Position numbers and translations under genes: made by a program
Notes under the pieces: generated by a model
What the model was told of the DNA's origin: nothing
The model's database searches: none
Seen by the model: the letters and a program-made list of their open reading frames with translations, nothing else
Part shown: one piece after another, positions 24,739 through 33,274 of the stretch
Numbering within the stretch: position 1 is the first letter of the stretch
Layout: every line of letters begins with the position of its first letter
From: Streptomyces rubiginosohelvolus
Lineage (GTDB): Bacteria; Actinomycetota; Actinomycetes; Streptomycetales; Streptomycetaceae
Length of the DNA stretch: 64,000 nucleotides
Direction of reading: 5' to 3'
NCBI RefSeq assembly: GCF_014649875.1
Contig: NZ_BMTW01000009.1
Location: 1 to 64,000, forward strand

Positions 24739-27700
24739 ATGAGACGCCGTTCGTTACGCCGGGCCGGCCGCGTCGGCCGATCACCCGGCGGGCCGTCCCC
24801 CCTCATCGCCGTCACCTCGCTCCTGGCGCTGGTCCTCGCCCTGCTGGTCGCGTCGCCGACCGGCGCGCAGGCGGCCGACGCGTACCGGGTGCTCGTCTAC
24901 TCCGAGGTCACCAACTCCGACCACCCCTCGATCCCGGCGGGCGTCGAGGCCATCGAGAAGCTCGGAGCCGAGCACGGTTTCGCGGTGGAGGCCACCGCCG
25001 ACTCCTCGGTCTTCAACGACGCGGACCTCGGCCGCTTCCAGGCCGTCGTCTTCAACAACACCAACTCCACACCCGAGACGGGTGACTTGCTGAGCGCGGA
25101 GGAGCGTTCCGCCCTGCAGCGGTACATCCGGGCGGGCGGCGGCTGGGTCGGGCTGCACTCCGCGTCCGCCAGTGAGCGGGACTGGGAGTGGTACGAGGGT
25201 CTGGTCGGCGCGATCTTCGACAAGCACCCCGCCCCGCAGACCGGCCGGATCAAGGTCCTCGACCACGCGCACCCGTCGACTCAGCACCTTCCCGACCTCT
25301 GGGAGCGCCAGGAGGAGTGGTACAACTGGCGCACCAACCCCACGTCCAAGGTGCACACCCTCGCCCAGATCAAGGTGCGCGACGGGATCGACGGGCTCGA
25401 CGAGGGCGTCGACCACCCGTTCTCCTGGTGCCAGAACTACGACGGGGGCCGGTCCTGGTTCACGGCGGGCGGGCACGACAAGGCGGCCTTCCAGGAGGAG
25501 GCGTTCGTCCAGCACCTGCTCGGCGGCATCCAGTGGGCGGCCGGTGCGGCGGAGGGCGACTGCACCGCGACGCGCACCGGTTCGTTCCAGCGGACCCCGC
25601 TGGCCACGAGCGATCTGGCCGACCCGTTCGAGCTGGCCGTCGCCCCCGACCGCCGGGTGTTCTTCGCCCAGCGGACCGGGAAGCTGAAGGTGATCGACCA
25701 GGAGACGATGAAGGTCTCCACCGCGCTGGACTTCGCGTACACGCCGGAGATGACCAGCCAGTCGGACGGCCTGCTGGGCCTCACGCTCGATCCCGGGTTC
25801 GCCGAGAACAACTGGCTGTATCTGCTCTACTCCGACAAGGTCGAGAAGCGGCTGAACCTGTCCCGTTTCACCGCCGACGGCAACACCGTCGACCCGGCGT
25901 CCGAGAAGCGGCTGCTGACCGTGCCGACGCTGCGCGGCGAGGGGCGGGCCAACTCGCACATGGCCGGTTCGCTCGCCTTCGACAAGGACGGGAATCTGTA
26001 CGCGGCGACCGGCGACAACACCGACCCCTTCGCCTCGGACGGGTTCACGCCGATCGACGAAGGAGAGGGACGCCGCGCCTGGGACGCGCAGATGACCGCG
26101 GGCAACACCAACGACCTGCGGGGCAAGGTCCTGCGGATCACCCCCGAGGACGACGGGACGTACTCCGTCCCTGAGGGGAACCTCTTCGCCCCGGGTACGG
26201 AGAAGACGCGCCCCGAGATCTACGCGATGGGGATGCGCAACCCGTTCCGGATCACCACCGATCCGATCAGCGGTGCCCTGATGGTCGCGGACTACGGCCC
26301 CGACGCCCGCGAGGCGAAGGCTGACCGGGGCCCGGAGGGCACGGTCGAGTACACCCGGATCACCGAGGCGGGCAACTTCGGCTGGCCGTACTGCATCGGC
26401 GACAACACCCCGTTCAACGACTACGACTTCGCGACGAAGACGTCCGGCCCGAAGTTCGACTGCGGGGCGCTCGTCAACGACTCGCCGAACAACACCGGGC
26501 TGCGGGAGCTGCCGCCGGCCCAGCCCGCCACGGTCTGGTACGCGTACTCCGCGTCGGCCGAGTTCCCGGAGGTGGGCACCGGGGGCGGCGGTCCGATGGG
26601 CGGACCGGTGTACGACTTCGACCCGGACAACACCTACCGCACCAAGTTCCCCGAGTACTTCGAGGGGAAGGCGTTCAACTACGAGCTGACCCGCCGCTGG
26701 TTCAAGACGTTCTCGTACCAGAGCGAGGACCAGACGTTCACCGACCCCCGGTTCGACCCGGTGAAGGCGGGCGACCTCCAGTCGGTCAACGGCATCTTCG
26801 AGGACATGGAGTGGAACCAGCCCTTCGACGCGGACTTCGGTCCCGACGGGGCGCTGTACGTCATCGACTTCGGCCTCGGCAGTGGTACCGGCCGGGGCGG
26901 CAGCAACGAGGGCGCGGGGATCTACCGGATCGACTACGTGGGCGACGGCCGGCTGCCCGACGCCAAGATCTCCGTCGACCGGGACAGCGGACCGGACCCG
27001 CTGACCGTGAAGTTCTCCAGCGAGGGTTCGGGCCTGCCCGGCGATCAACCGGTCACCTATGCCTGGGACTTCGACGGCGACGGCACCACGGACTCCACCC
27101 AGGCCGCCCCCTCGCACACGTACACCGCGAAGGGGCTGCACACCGCGCGGCTCACCGTGACCGGCCCCGACGAGCTGACGGCGCTCGCGGTGCAGGACAT
27201 CACGGTGGGCAACACCCGGCCCGAGGTGACGATTCAACAGCCGCTGAACGGGGGGATGTTCAGCTTCGGGGACACGATCCCCTTCACGGTGAAGGTGACC
27301 GACGCGGAGGACGACGAGACCGGTCCGATCGACTGCTCGCGGGTCGTGGTGCAGTCGCAGCTCGGCCATGACACCCATCTGCATCCGCTGGACAACTACA
27401 CCGGCTGCACCGGTGAGATCGTGACCGACGCCGGGGACAGCCACGGTCCGGGGCAGAACCTCTACTACGGGATCACCGCTCAGTACGAGGACAAGGGCGC
27501 CCCCGACGCACCCGCGCTGACCGGCTCCACCTCGCTGACCCTGCGGACCTCCTTCCGCGAGGCCGAGCACCGCACGGCGACCGGAGGGGCCAACGGCGGT
27601 GTGGACATCGGGAGTCGGGCCGACGCGTCCGGCGGGAAGCGGCTGATCGAGATCGAGGACGGCGACTGGGTCGCCTTCGAGCCGGTGAACCTGAAGAACG

Positions 27701-28239
27701 TCGAGTCGGTGACGGTCGGCGCGTCCTCCGGCGGGCTCGGCGGGACGGTGGAGTTCCGGGCCGGCTCCCCCACCGGTGAGCTGCTGAGCTCGGTCGAGAT
27801 CCCGAACACGGGCGGCTACGACAAGCTGATCTCCCCGACGACGGAGCTGACGGACCCGGGCGGCTCGACCACGCTGTACGCGGTCTTCACCAACCCGGAC
27901 TGGGGTCCCGACAAGGCCGATCTGCTCTCGGTCGACTGGCTGCACTTCAACGGCCCGGGAGTGGAGGAGGAGGGCGGGACGACGGTGGCGGTGAAGGCCG
28001 AACCGGGTTCCGGCACCGCTCCGTTCGCCGTGTCGCTCAGCAGCACGGTCGAGCCCGCCGATGGCCGCACGATCGCCTCGTACCACTGGGACTTCGGCGA
28101 CAACGTGAAGCCGTCCGGTACCGAGGGGCCGACGGCGACGCACACCTACGACCGCAAGGGCGCCTACACCGCGCATCTGACGGTCACCGACGACAAGGGC
28201 GACACGACCACCGGCGCCGTCCGCATCGACGTCGAGTGA
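24739..28239 (+). CDS. Secreted ThuA-glucose/sorbosone dehydrogenase-PKD multidomain protein
   Basis: 1166 residues. A basic N-terminus and signal peptide (about 1-46) are followed by a ThuA-like domain (about 48-265; VLVYSEVTNSDHPSIP, GGGWVGLHSAS). A glucose/sorbosone dehydrogenase-type beta-propeller follows (about 290-705; GLLGLTLDPGF, GMRNPFRI). Then come a PKD domain (about 735-830), a carbohydrate-binding CBM6-like domain (about 940-1080) and a second PKD domain ending the protein. It is likely an extracellular carbohydrate oxidoreductase or hydrolase that binds polysaccharide. The promoter carries a LacI-type palindrome, and the next gene follows at once. Confidence 0.88.
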   Translation: MRRRSLRRAGRVGRSPGGPSPLIAVTSLLALVLALLVASPTGAQAADAYRVLVYSEVTNSDHPSIPAGVEAIEKLGAEHGFAVEATADSSVFNDADLGRFQAVVFNNTNSTPETGDLLSAEERSALQRYIRAGGGWVGLHSASASERDWEWYEGLVGAIFDKHPAPQTGRIKVLDHAHPSTQHLPDLWERQEEWYNWRTNPTSKVHTLAQIKVRDGIDGLDEGVDHPFSWCQNYDGGRSWFTAGGHDKAAFQEEAFVQHLLGGIQWAAGAAEGDCTATRTGSFQRTPLATSDLADPFELAVAPDRRVFFAQRTGKLKVIDQETMKVSTALDFAYTPEMTSQSDGLLGLTLDPGFAENNWLYLLYSDKVEKRLNLSRFTADGNTVDPASEKRLLTVPTLRGEGRANSHMAGSLAFDKDGNLYAATGDNTDPFASDGFTPIDEGEGRRAWDAQMTAGNTNDLRGKVLRITPEDDGTYSVPEGNLFAPGTEKTRPEIYAMGMRNPFRITTDPISGALMVADYGPDAREAKADRGPEGTVEYTRITEAGNFGWPYCIGDNTPFNDYDFATKTSGPKFDCGALVNDSPNNTGLRELPPAQPATVWYAYSASAEFPEVGTGGGGPMGGPVYDFDPDNTYRTKFPEYFEGKAFNYELTRRWFKTFSYQSEDQTFTDPRFDPVKAGDLQSVNGIFEDMEWNQPFDADFGPDGALYVIDFGLGSGTGRGGSNEGAGIYRIDYVGDGRLPDAKISVDRDSGPDPLTVKFSSEGSGLPGDQPVTYAWDFDGDGTTDSTQAAPSHTYTAKGLHTARLTVTGPDELTALAVQDITVGNTRPEVTIQQPLNGGMFSFGDTIPFTVKVTDAEDDETGPIDCSRVVVQSQLGHDTHLHPLDNYTGCTGEIVTDAGDSHGPGQNLYYGITAQYEDKGAPDAPALTGSTSLTLRTSFREAEHRTATGGANGGVDIGSRADASGGKRLIEIEDGDWVAFEPVNLKNVESVTVGASSGGLGGTVEFRAGSPTGELLSSVEIPNTGGYDKLISPTTELTDPGGSTTLYAVFTNPDWGPDKADLLSVDWLHFNGPGVEEEGGTTVAVKAEPGSGTAPFAVSLSSTVEPADGRTIASYHWDFGDNVKPSGTEGPTATHTYDRKGAYTAHLTVTDDKGDTTTGAVRIDVE

Positions 28240-28292
28240 GTCGGCGCGAAGGGAGTCGATGGGGCGTGAATCGACGCGAAGTGAGGAGTCCC

Positions 28293-29165
28293 GTGGGAAC
28301 GCAGCACGCGAACGGAGCCCGAAGAGCCTTTCTCGGTACGGCGTTGGGGGCGGTGGCCGCCGTCGGCCTCGGCGCGGCCCCGGCCGCCGCGACGGCCCGG
28401 AGGGGCTGCCGGCGGATCCCGCCGTCGGGGATCGGCATGCACCTGTACACGATGCGGACGCCGCTGGCGGCGGACTTCGCGGGGACGCTGGAGCAGCTCG
28501 CGGAGATCGGGTACGCGACGGTCGGCGTCAGCGGCCGGCACGGCAACTCCCCCGCCGCGATCCGGCAGATGCTCGACCGGACCCGGCTCAAGGCGGTGCT
28601 GGAGCACGTCGGCTACGACATCGTGACGGGCTCGGGGCTGCCGCAGGCACTGGAGGACGTCCACACCCTCGGCGGTCAGTGGATCGTGGTGCCGAGCCTG
28701 CCCGGTTCGCTGCACTCGCCGGACGGATACCGGGAGGTGGCACGGCAGTTCAACCGGGTGGGTCTGGCCGCCCGGGAGTCCGGGCTCAAGCTGCTCTACC
28801 ACAATCACGGCAGCGACCATGAGGTGGTGGACGGTGTCAGCCTGTACGACATCCTGCTGAACGAGACCGATCCGGAGCTGGTCGGCTTCGAGCTGGATCT
28901 GTACTGGGCGGCCGACGGCGGCTCCTCCGACCCGGGCGAACTGTTCGTCCGGCACCGGGGGCGCTTCCCCGCGCTCCATGTGAAGGACATGGCGCCCAAC
29001 GGGGACTTCGCGGACGTCGGGTCGGGGATCCTGGACTTCCCGGCGATGTTCGACACCGCGCGGCAGGGCGGGGTGAAGCAGTGGCTGGTGGAGCACGACG
29101 CCCCGGCCGATCCGTTCGCCTCGGCGCGGGCCAGCTACCGGTATCTGTCCCGGCTGCGGTACTGA
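28293..29165 (+). CDS. Secreted sugar phosphate isomerase/epimerase-like TIM-barrel protein
   Basis: 290 residues. A Tat-type or Sec signal (GARRAFLGTALGAVAAVGLGA) precedes an xylose-isomerase-like TIM barrel. Seen are GMHLYTMRTPL, LYHNHGSDHEVVDG, FELDLYWAADGG and PALHVKDMA, with the metal-binding His/Glu/Asp set. I chose the GTG at 28293 because AGGAG lies 8 bp upstream. The GTG at 28236 overlapping the previous stop (GTGA) is the alternative. Coupled to the ThuA/dehydrogenase protein, it probably acts on a sugar or inositol-like substrate outside the membrane. Confidence 0.84.
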   Translation: MGTQHANGARRAFLGTALGAVAAVGLGAAPAAATARRGCRRIPPSGIGMHLYTMRTPLAADFAGTLEQLAEIGYATVGVSGRHGNSPAAIRQMLDRTRLKAVLEHVGYDIVTGSGLPQALEDVHTLGGQWIVVPSLPGSLHSPDGYREVARQFNRVGLAARESGLKLLYHNHGSDHEVVDGVSLYDILLNETDPELVGFELDLYWAADGGSSDPGELFVRHRGRFPALHVKDMAPNGDFADVGSGILDFPAMFDTARQGGVKQWLVEHDAPADPFASARASYRYLSRLRY

Positions 29166-29194
29166 GCTGTCGTAGCAGCGGTCCGGCCCCGGGT

Positions 29195-29225
29195 GTGCGG
29201 TACGGCGCCCGGGGCCGTACCGCAC
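29195..29225. terminator. Bidirectional hairpin between convergent genes
   Basis: A perfect 12-bp stem, GTGCGGTACGGC (29195-29206) with its complement at 29214-29225, and a GC-rich loop. It lies between the isomerase-like gene and the convergent epimerase gene. Confidence 0.75.
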
Positions 29226-29226
29226 C

Positions 29227-30177
29227 TCAGGGGCGGGCGGCGAGGAACTCCCCGTACCAGGCGAGGGTGGCGTCCAGTGCCGTCTCCAGCGGGGTGGGGG
29301 TGAGTCCGTAGGCCTTCTCGATGGCGGAGGAGTCGAGGATCTGCGGTTCGGTGTGCTGGTAGAACATCTCGGCGTACTCCGCCATGAAGGCCTCGTCGAA
29401 CGGGCCGAAGGGGCGGGGTTCGGCGACGACGGTCAAGTCGACGGTCCGGCCGGTGCGTTGCTCGACGAGCCCGAGGATCTCCCGGGTGGTGCGGGCCGGT
29501 GCGGTGGGCAGGTGCCAGACACGGCCGTCGGCGTCCGGATTCTCGCCGAGGGTGGCGAGGCCGGCCGCGACGTCCTCGATGTACGTGTAGCTGTGCGGCA
29601 GGTCGATGTCGCCGAGCGCGGGCACGGGCTGCCCGGTGAGCGCGGCCGGGAAGACGGCCCCGCCCAGCGTGGAGTTGAGGACCCCGGGCCCGACGAAGTC
29701 GGCGGAACGCCCGAGGACGACGGGGAGCCGGACCTCGCGGTGGGCGGCGAGATAGCGGGCGTCCAGCTCGGCCCGCATCCGGCCCTTGCGGGTGGTGGCG
29801 TTCCACGGGGAGTCCTCGGTCATCACGGCGCCGTGCGTCTCCCCGTACGGGTAGAGCGTGTCGAGCACGACGAGCCGTGCGCCTTCCGCCTCGGCGGCTT
29901 CGAGGACCGCCTGCTGGATCTTCGGCATGACCTCCACCTGGAGGTGATAGCCGACATTGACGCAGTGGTACACGACGGCGGCCCCGGCCACGGCGGCGCG
30001 GGCGCCTTCGGCGGTGGCGACATCGGCGGCGTACCGCTCGACGCCTTCGAGCGCGGGGCCGCTCCCCGACCGGTCGACCAGCCGGACGGGGTGACCCCGG
30101 CGGACGAGTTCGCGGGCGAGGGCGGTACCGGCGGGTCCGGAGCCGAGGACGGTGTGGAGGGGCTGGGCGACGGTCAT
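29227..30177 (-). CDS. NAD(P)-binding nucleoside-sugar-type epimerase/dehydratase
   Basis: 316 residues. The Rossmann start is HTVLGSGPAGTALARELVRRGH, an atypical GxGPxGT loop. Further on are DTLYPYGETHG, a YIEDVAAGL segment and an FMAEYAEMFYQ helix. This is the extended-SDR/NmrA-like epimerase group. The active-site YxxxK is not clear, so it may reduce or isomerise a nonclassical substrate. Its promoter region carries two TCTAAC-type direct repeats. Confidence 0.82.
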   Translation of the reverse strand: MTVAQPLHTVLGSGPAGTALARELVRRGHPVRLVDRSGSGPALEGVERYAADVATAEGARAAVAGAAVVYHCVNVGYHLQVEVMPKIQQAVLEAAEAEGARLVVLDTLYPYGETHGAVMTEDSPWNATTRKGRMRAELDARYLAAHREVRLPVVLGRSADFVGPGVLNSTLGGAVFPAALTGQPVPALGDIDLPHSYTYIEDVAAGLATLGENPDADGRVWHLPTAPARTTREILGLVEQRTGRTVDLTVVAEPRPFGPFDEAFMAEYAEMFYQHTEPQILDSSAIEKAYGLTPTPLETALDATLAWYGEFLAARP

Positions 30178-30236
30178 GACAGGTCCCTTCGGCGGAGGCA
30201 GCGAGGGAAGCGGGAGCGCGTAAGTTTTATGCGCTC

Positions 30237-30292
30237 GCTTCTGTTAGAGACCATAACTTTCGAGAGCGCTCACCGCAATAGCTTTCGTTAGA
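30237..30292 (-). promoter_or_regulatory. Direct-repeat site upstream of the epimerase gene
   Basis: On the minus strand TCTAACGAAAGC (30281-30292) and TCTAACAGAAGC (30237-30248) are 44 bp apart, start to start. GAGCGC words between and beside them form a weak dyad. They lie 60-115 bp upstream of the epimerase start. The bound factor is unknown. Confidence 0.4.
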
Positions 30293-30404
30293 CCCCTTAA
30301 CGCGGACCCCCTTGGCACCCCCCGGGCGCGGGCACCGCCCGTGTTAGCGTGAAGAGAGCAGAGACAACCGGGTCGGCTGCGGAGCAGAAGTGGGAGGTGA
30401 GTTG

Positions 30405-30476
30405 ATGACTGTCGTAGAGGCCGCTGCCGTGTGCAGTGCCCGCCGGACCATCCTCACGTCCCGGGCCCCGGTCTGA
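30405..30476 (+). CDS. Possible 23-residue leader peptide
   Basis: ATG at 30405 with GGGAGGTGAG about 6 bp upstream, ending at TGA 30474-30476. The product begins MTVVEAAAVCSARR and ends in SRAPV. Its strong ribosome binding site and position about 85 bp upstream of the truncated rsgA frame suggest an upstream regulatory ORF. I do not recognise the peptide, and coding by chance cannot be excluded. Confidence 0.35.
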   Translation: MTVVEAAAVCSARRTILTSRAPV

Positions 30477-30561
30477 CCTGACGTTCGCCCCCGCCCGAGC
30501 CTGACGGCTCATGGCGGCGGAGCTTCGTGCTCATCGGGGTCCCTGTTCAAGGGTCTCTACG

Positions 30562-30702
30562 TTGTCTCACCTTTCTTCCTTCCCCGCCCAACCGTTCTCC
30601 CTCGCGGATGACGGCTGGGACGAGGCGTGCGAGCACGCCGTCACACCCCATCGCGGCACCGGACTGATTCCGTCTCGGATCGTGCGGGCCGAACGCGGCC
30701 TG
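30562..30702 (+). pseudogene. rsgA: Fragment of ribosome small-subunit GTPase RsgA, N-terminus only
   Basis: From a TTG at 30562 the frame encodes about 47 residues like the start of RsgA/YjeQ: an acidic SLADDGWDEACEHAVTPH segment, then GTGLIPSRIVRAERG, equivalent to the usual GL-PGRVVRVDRG entry into the OB fold. Immediately afterwards homology stops. The OB fold remainder, GTPase domain and zinc finger are absent. The frame stays open into the GNAT gene at 30784. This looks like a large deletion that removed most of rsgA and left its head upstream of an acetyltransferase. Confidence 0.6.
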
Positions 30703-30783
30703 CGCGAGGCGGGCAAGCACACTCCGGGCAACCAACTGCCGGGCGAGAACCTCACCCCTCACACCCCCGAGAACGGAACCCCC

Positions 30784-31293
30784 ATGACCACCTGGACCAC
30801 CCGTCCCGAGACCACGAACGACATCACCGCCATCCGCGACATCAACCTCGCCGCCTTCCCCACCTCAGGGGAAGCCGACCTCGTCGACGCCCTGCGCGCC
30901 GATCCGGAGGCATGGGTCGACGGACTGTCCATGGTCACCGAGGGCTCCGACGGCGCCCTGGTCGGGCACGCCCTGCTCACCCGTTGCCTCGTCGACGGCG
31001 CACCCGCTCTCGCCCTGGCCCCCTGCGCGGTACGGCCCTCCGCCCAGCGCACCGGCGCCGGCTCCGCCGCCATCCGCGCCGCCCTGGACTCCGCCCGCTC
31101 CATGGGCGAGAACCTCGTCCTCGTCCTCGGGCACAGCGACTACTACCCGCGGTTCGGCTTCACCCCCGCTTCCGGCTTCGGTATCCGTGCCCCCTTCGAG
31201 GTACCCGACGAGGCCATGATGGCCATGGCTCTGAACGACACCCGTCCGGTCCCCACCGGCACCATTCAGTACCCCGCCGCATTCGGCGTCTGA
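30784..31293 (+). CDS. GNAT family N-acetyltransferase (YhbS-like)
   Basis: 169 residues. It has the GNAT fold order RPETTNDITAIRDINLAAFP, VGHALLTRC, LALAPCAVRPSAQRTGAGSAAI (acetyl-CoA loop) and VLVLGHSDYYPRFGFTPASGFGI, characteristic of the YhbS-like group. The ATG at 30784 is taken as the start because the frame upstream is rsgA-derived and a linker. If translation began at the rsgA TTG the product would be a fusion. The substrate is unknown. Confidence 0.85.
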   Translation: MTTWTTRPETTNDITAIRDINLAAFPTSGEADLVDALRADPEAWVDGLSMVTEGSDGALVGHALLTRCLVDGAPALALAPCAVRPSAQRTGAGSAAIRAALDSARSMGENLVLVLGHSDYYPRFGFTPASGFGIRAPFEVPDEAMMAMALNDTRPVPTGTIQYPAAFGV

Positions 31294-31298
31294 CCACG

Positions 31299-31337
31299 CC
31301 CGGGCGCCCCGGCGGCATCCACCCCGGGGCGCCCGGG
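31299..31337. terminator. Bidirectional intrinsic terminator
   Basis: A perfect 14-bp stem (31299-31312 with 31324-31337) in the gap between the GNAT gene and the convergent ABC ATPase gene. It is GC-only, with no U-tract. Confidence 0.75.
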
Positions 31338-31385
31338 ACCCGGGTGACCGGCAGGATGGTCCGTGGGCCCTCCGCCGTCTCGCCC

Positions 31386-32222
31386 TCAGTCGTGCGCGGA
31401 CACCGCCCCCAGCAGATCGCGGATGTGTGCCGCCGCCGCCCGGAACTCCGGGCGGCCCAGCGTCTCGCTGTAGTCGCGCTCGGCGGGCAGGCCCACCTCG
31501 ATGATCTCCGTGACGGTGCCGGGGCGCGGGCTCATCACCACCACCCGGTCGGCCAGATAGACGGCCTCCGAGATGGAGTGGGTGACCAGCAGGACCGTGG
31601 TGCCGGTGGTGCGCCAGATGCGGTTCAGCTCGGTGTTCATCTGTTCGCGGGTGAGGGCGTCCAGCGCGCCGAAGGGCTCGTCCATCAGGAGGACCGGCGG
31701 TTCGTGCAGCAACGCCCGGCAGAGCGCGACGCGTTGCTGCATACCGCCGGAGAGCTCGTGCGGGTAGGCGTCCTCGAACCCGCCCAGTCCGGTCATCCGG
31801 ATCAGCTCGTCGGCCCGGGCGCGCGCCACGGCCGGCTCCATACGGCGGATCTCGGCCTGGAGCAGGATGTTGCGCAGCGCCGAGCGCCACTCCAGCAGGG
31901 CCGCGCGCTGGAAGACGTAACCGATGTCGTGCCGGGGGCCGGTGACGCGCTCGCCGCCGAGCAGGACGTCCCCCGAGGAGGCGGTGAGCAGGCCGGCCAC
32001 CAGTTTGAGGAGGGTGGACTTGCCGCACCCCGACGGTCCGACGATGGCGACGAACTCCCCCGGCGCCACGTCCAGCGAGACATCGCTGAGCGCGGTGACA
32101 TCGCGCTTCTTGCTCCGGAACCGGACCGCCACGTCCGCGAGCCGGACCCCGGCCGCCGGGCCCGCGCCCGCGCCCGCGGCGGCCGGGACGCGCGGTGTCG
32201 TCTGCTGCTTCGGCATCGTCAT
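31386..32222 (-). CDS. ABC transporter ATP-binding protein (SsuB/TauB-like)
   Basis: 278 residues. After a Pro/Ala-rich N-terminus, Walker A GPSGCGKST, the Q-loop VFQ, signature LSGGMQQRVALCRALL, Walker B VLLMDEPFGALD and the H-loop THS are all present. The GALDALTREQM run is typical of the nitrate/sulfonate/taurine/THI5 import family. Its ATG overlaps the stop of the binding-protein gene (32219-32222). It energises import of an unknown small molecule. Confidence 0.9.
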   Translation of the reverse strand: MTMPKQQTTPRVPAAAGAGAGPAAGVRLADVAVRFRSKKRDVTALSDVSLDVAPGEFVAIVGPSGCGKSTLLKLVAGLLTASSGDVLLGGERVTGPRHDIGYVFQRAALLEWRSALRNILLQAEIRRMEPAVARARADELIRMTGLGGFEDAYPHELSGGMQQRVALCRALLHEPPVLLMDEPFGALDALTREQMNTELNRIWRTTGTTVLLVTHSISEAVYLADRVVVMSPRPGTVTEIIEVGLPAERDYSETLGRPEFRAAAAHIRDLLGAVSAHD

Positions 32223-33238
32223 CCCTTCAGCGCCGTCTTCGTGTCCCAGTACTCACCGACGGCCTTCGGCTTCGTGACCATGCCGGCCTCGGCGAACACG
32301 TCGATGGTCTGCTGCCAGTCCTCCTCGGTGTTGACGCCGGGCGCCTTGCCCTCGGTCGCCGTCGTGTGGAGCAGGGTCAGCGTCGTCGCGAACTGCTCGG
32401 AGAGCACGGTCTTCGGCGGCAGTTGCTCGGAGGCCCCTTCCATGGCCGCCACCGCCGGCTCGGGCGCCTTCGCGGCGGCCGCCCAGGCTTCGCTGACCGC
32501 CTTCACCATGCGTTCCGCCACCGCCGGCTTCGAGGCGAGGATCCGCTGCCCGGCGAGCAGCCCGTTGGAGTAGAAGTTCAGGCCGTGCTCGGAGAAGCGG
32601 AGGTAGGAGACCGGCTTCTTGGCCTTGTCCTGCATGGTCGGGCCCTGGTCGCTCGCGTAGCCCAGGAGACCGTCGGTCTTTCCGGAGATCACCGCGGCGA
32701 TCTTGCCCGCCGGGTCGGTGTTCTGGACGGTGACGTCGGACTCCCCGATGCCGTTCTTCTTCAGGAAGATCGGGAAGGTCTTGGACAGCGCGTCCCCGGC
32801 CGTCCCGGCGATCGTCCGCCCCTTCAGATCGCCGGGCCCCTCGATGCCCTTCGCGTCGAAGGACTGCACGGAGGCCGGGGTCGTCTGGAGGAAGACGCCG
32901 AGACTCTTCACCTTCACCCCCTGGTCGACGCCCGCGAGCAGGGCCGGGGTGTCGGCCCAGCCGAAGTCGGTCTGCCCGGCGGCCGTCGCCTGGACCGTCT
33001 TCTGGGAGCCCTGGCCCGCCCGGATGTCCAGGTCGATGCCGTGCTTCTCGAAGATCTTCTGCTGCTTGCCGTAGTAGAACGGCGCGTGTTCGCCGTACGG
33101 ATACCAGTTGAGCGTCAGCGTGACCTTGTCCAGCTTCTTGCCGGAGTCGCTGGTGCTGGTCGACGCGTCCTCGCCGCCGCAGGCGGTGGCCACCAGGACG
33201 AGGGGTACGACACCGATCAGGAGTCTGCGCGCATGCAT
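32219..33238 (-). CDS. NMT1/THI5-like ABC substrate-binding lipoprotein
   Basis: 339 residues. The lipobox LVATAC-GG near residues 15-20 marks a lipoprotein. The mature part begins LTLNWYPYGEHAPFYYGKQ, a THI5/NMT1-type fold, and has a QTDFGWADTPALLAG segment. This group binds thiamine precursors, riboflavin, aromatic acids or sulfonates. The TPP riboswitch expected for thiamine transport is absent, and a LacI-type operator takes its place. It overlaps the ATPase gene and is 36 bp downstream of the permease gene. Confidence 0.87.
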   Translation of the reverse strand: MHARRLLIGVVPLVLVATACGGEDASTSTSDSGKKLDKVTLTLNWYPYGEHAPFYYGKQQKIFEKHGIDLDIRAGQGSQKTVQATAAGQTDFGWADTPALLAGVDQGVKVKSLGVFLQTTPASVQSFDAKGIEGPGDLKGRTIAGTAGDALSKTFPIFLKKNGIGESDVTVQNTDPAGKIAAVISGKTDGLLGYASDQGPTMQDKAKKPVSYLRFSEHGLNFYSNGLLAGQRILASKPAVAERMVKAVSEAWAAAAKAPEPAVAAMEGASEQLPPKTVLSEQFATTLTLLHTTATEGKAPGVNTEEDWQQTIDVFAEAGMVTKPKAVGEYWDTKTALKG

Positions 33239-33274
33239 GGGCTGGCCCTTCTCACGAGGAGGTCGGTGCGTGGT

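Noticed and set aside
24781..28176. A 1131-residue antisense frame opposite the ThuA/dehydrogenase gene
   Set aside because: High-GC third positions keep antisense frames open. It has no domain, is rich in Arg/Gly/Val, and mirrors a real gene.
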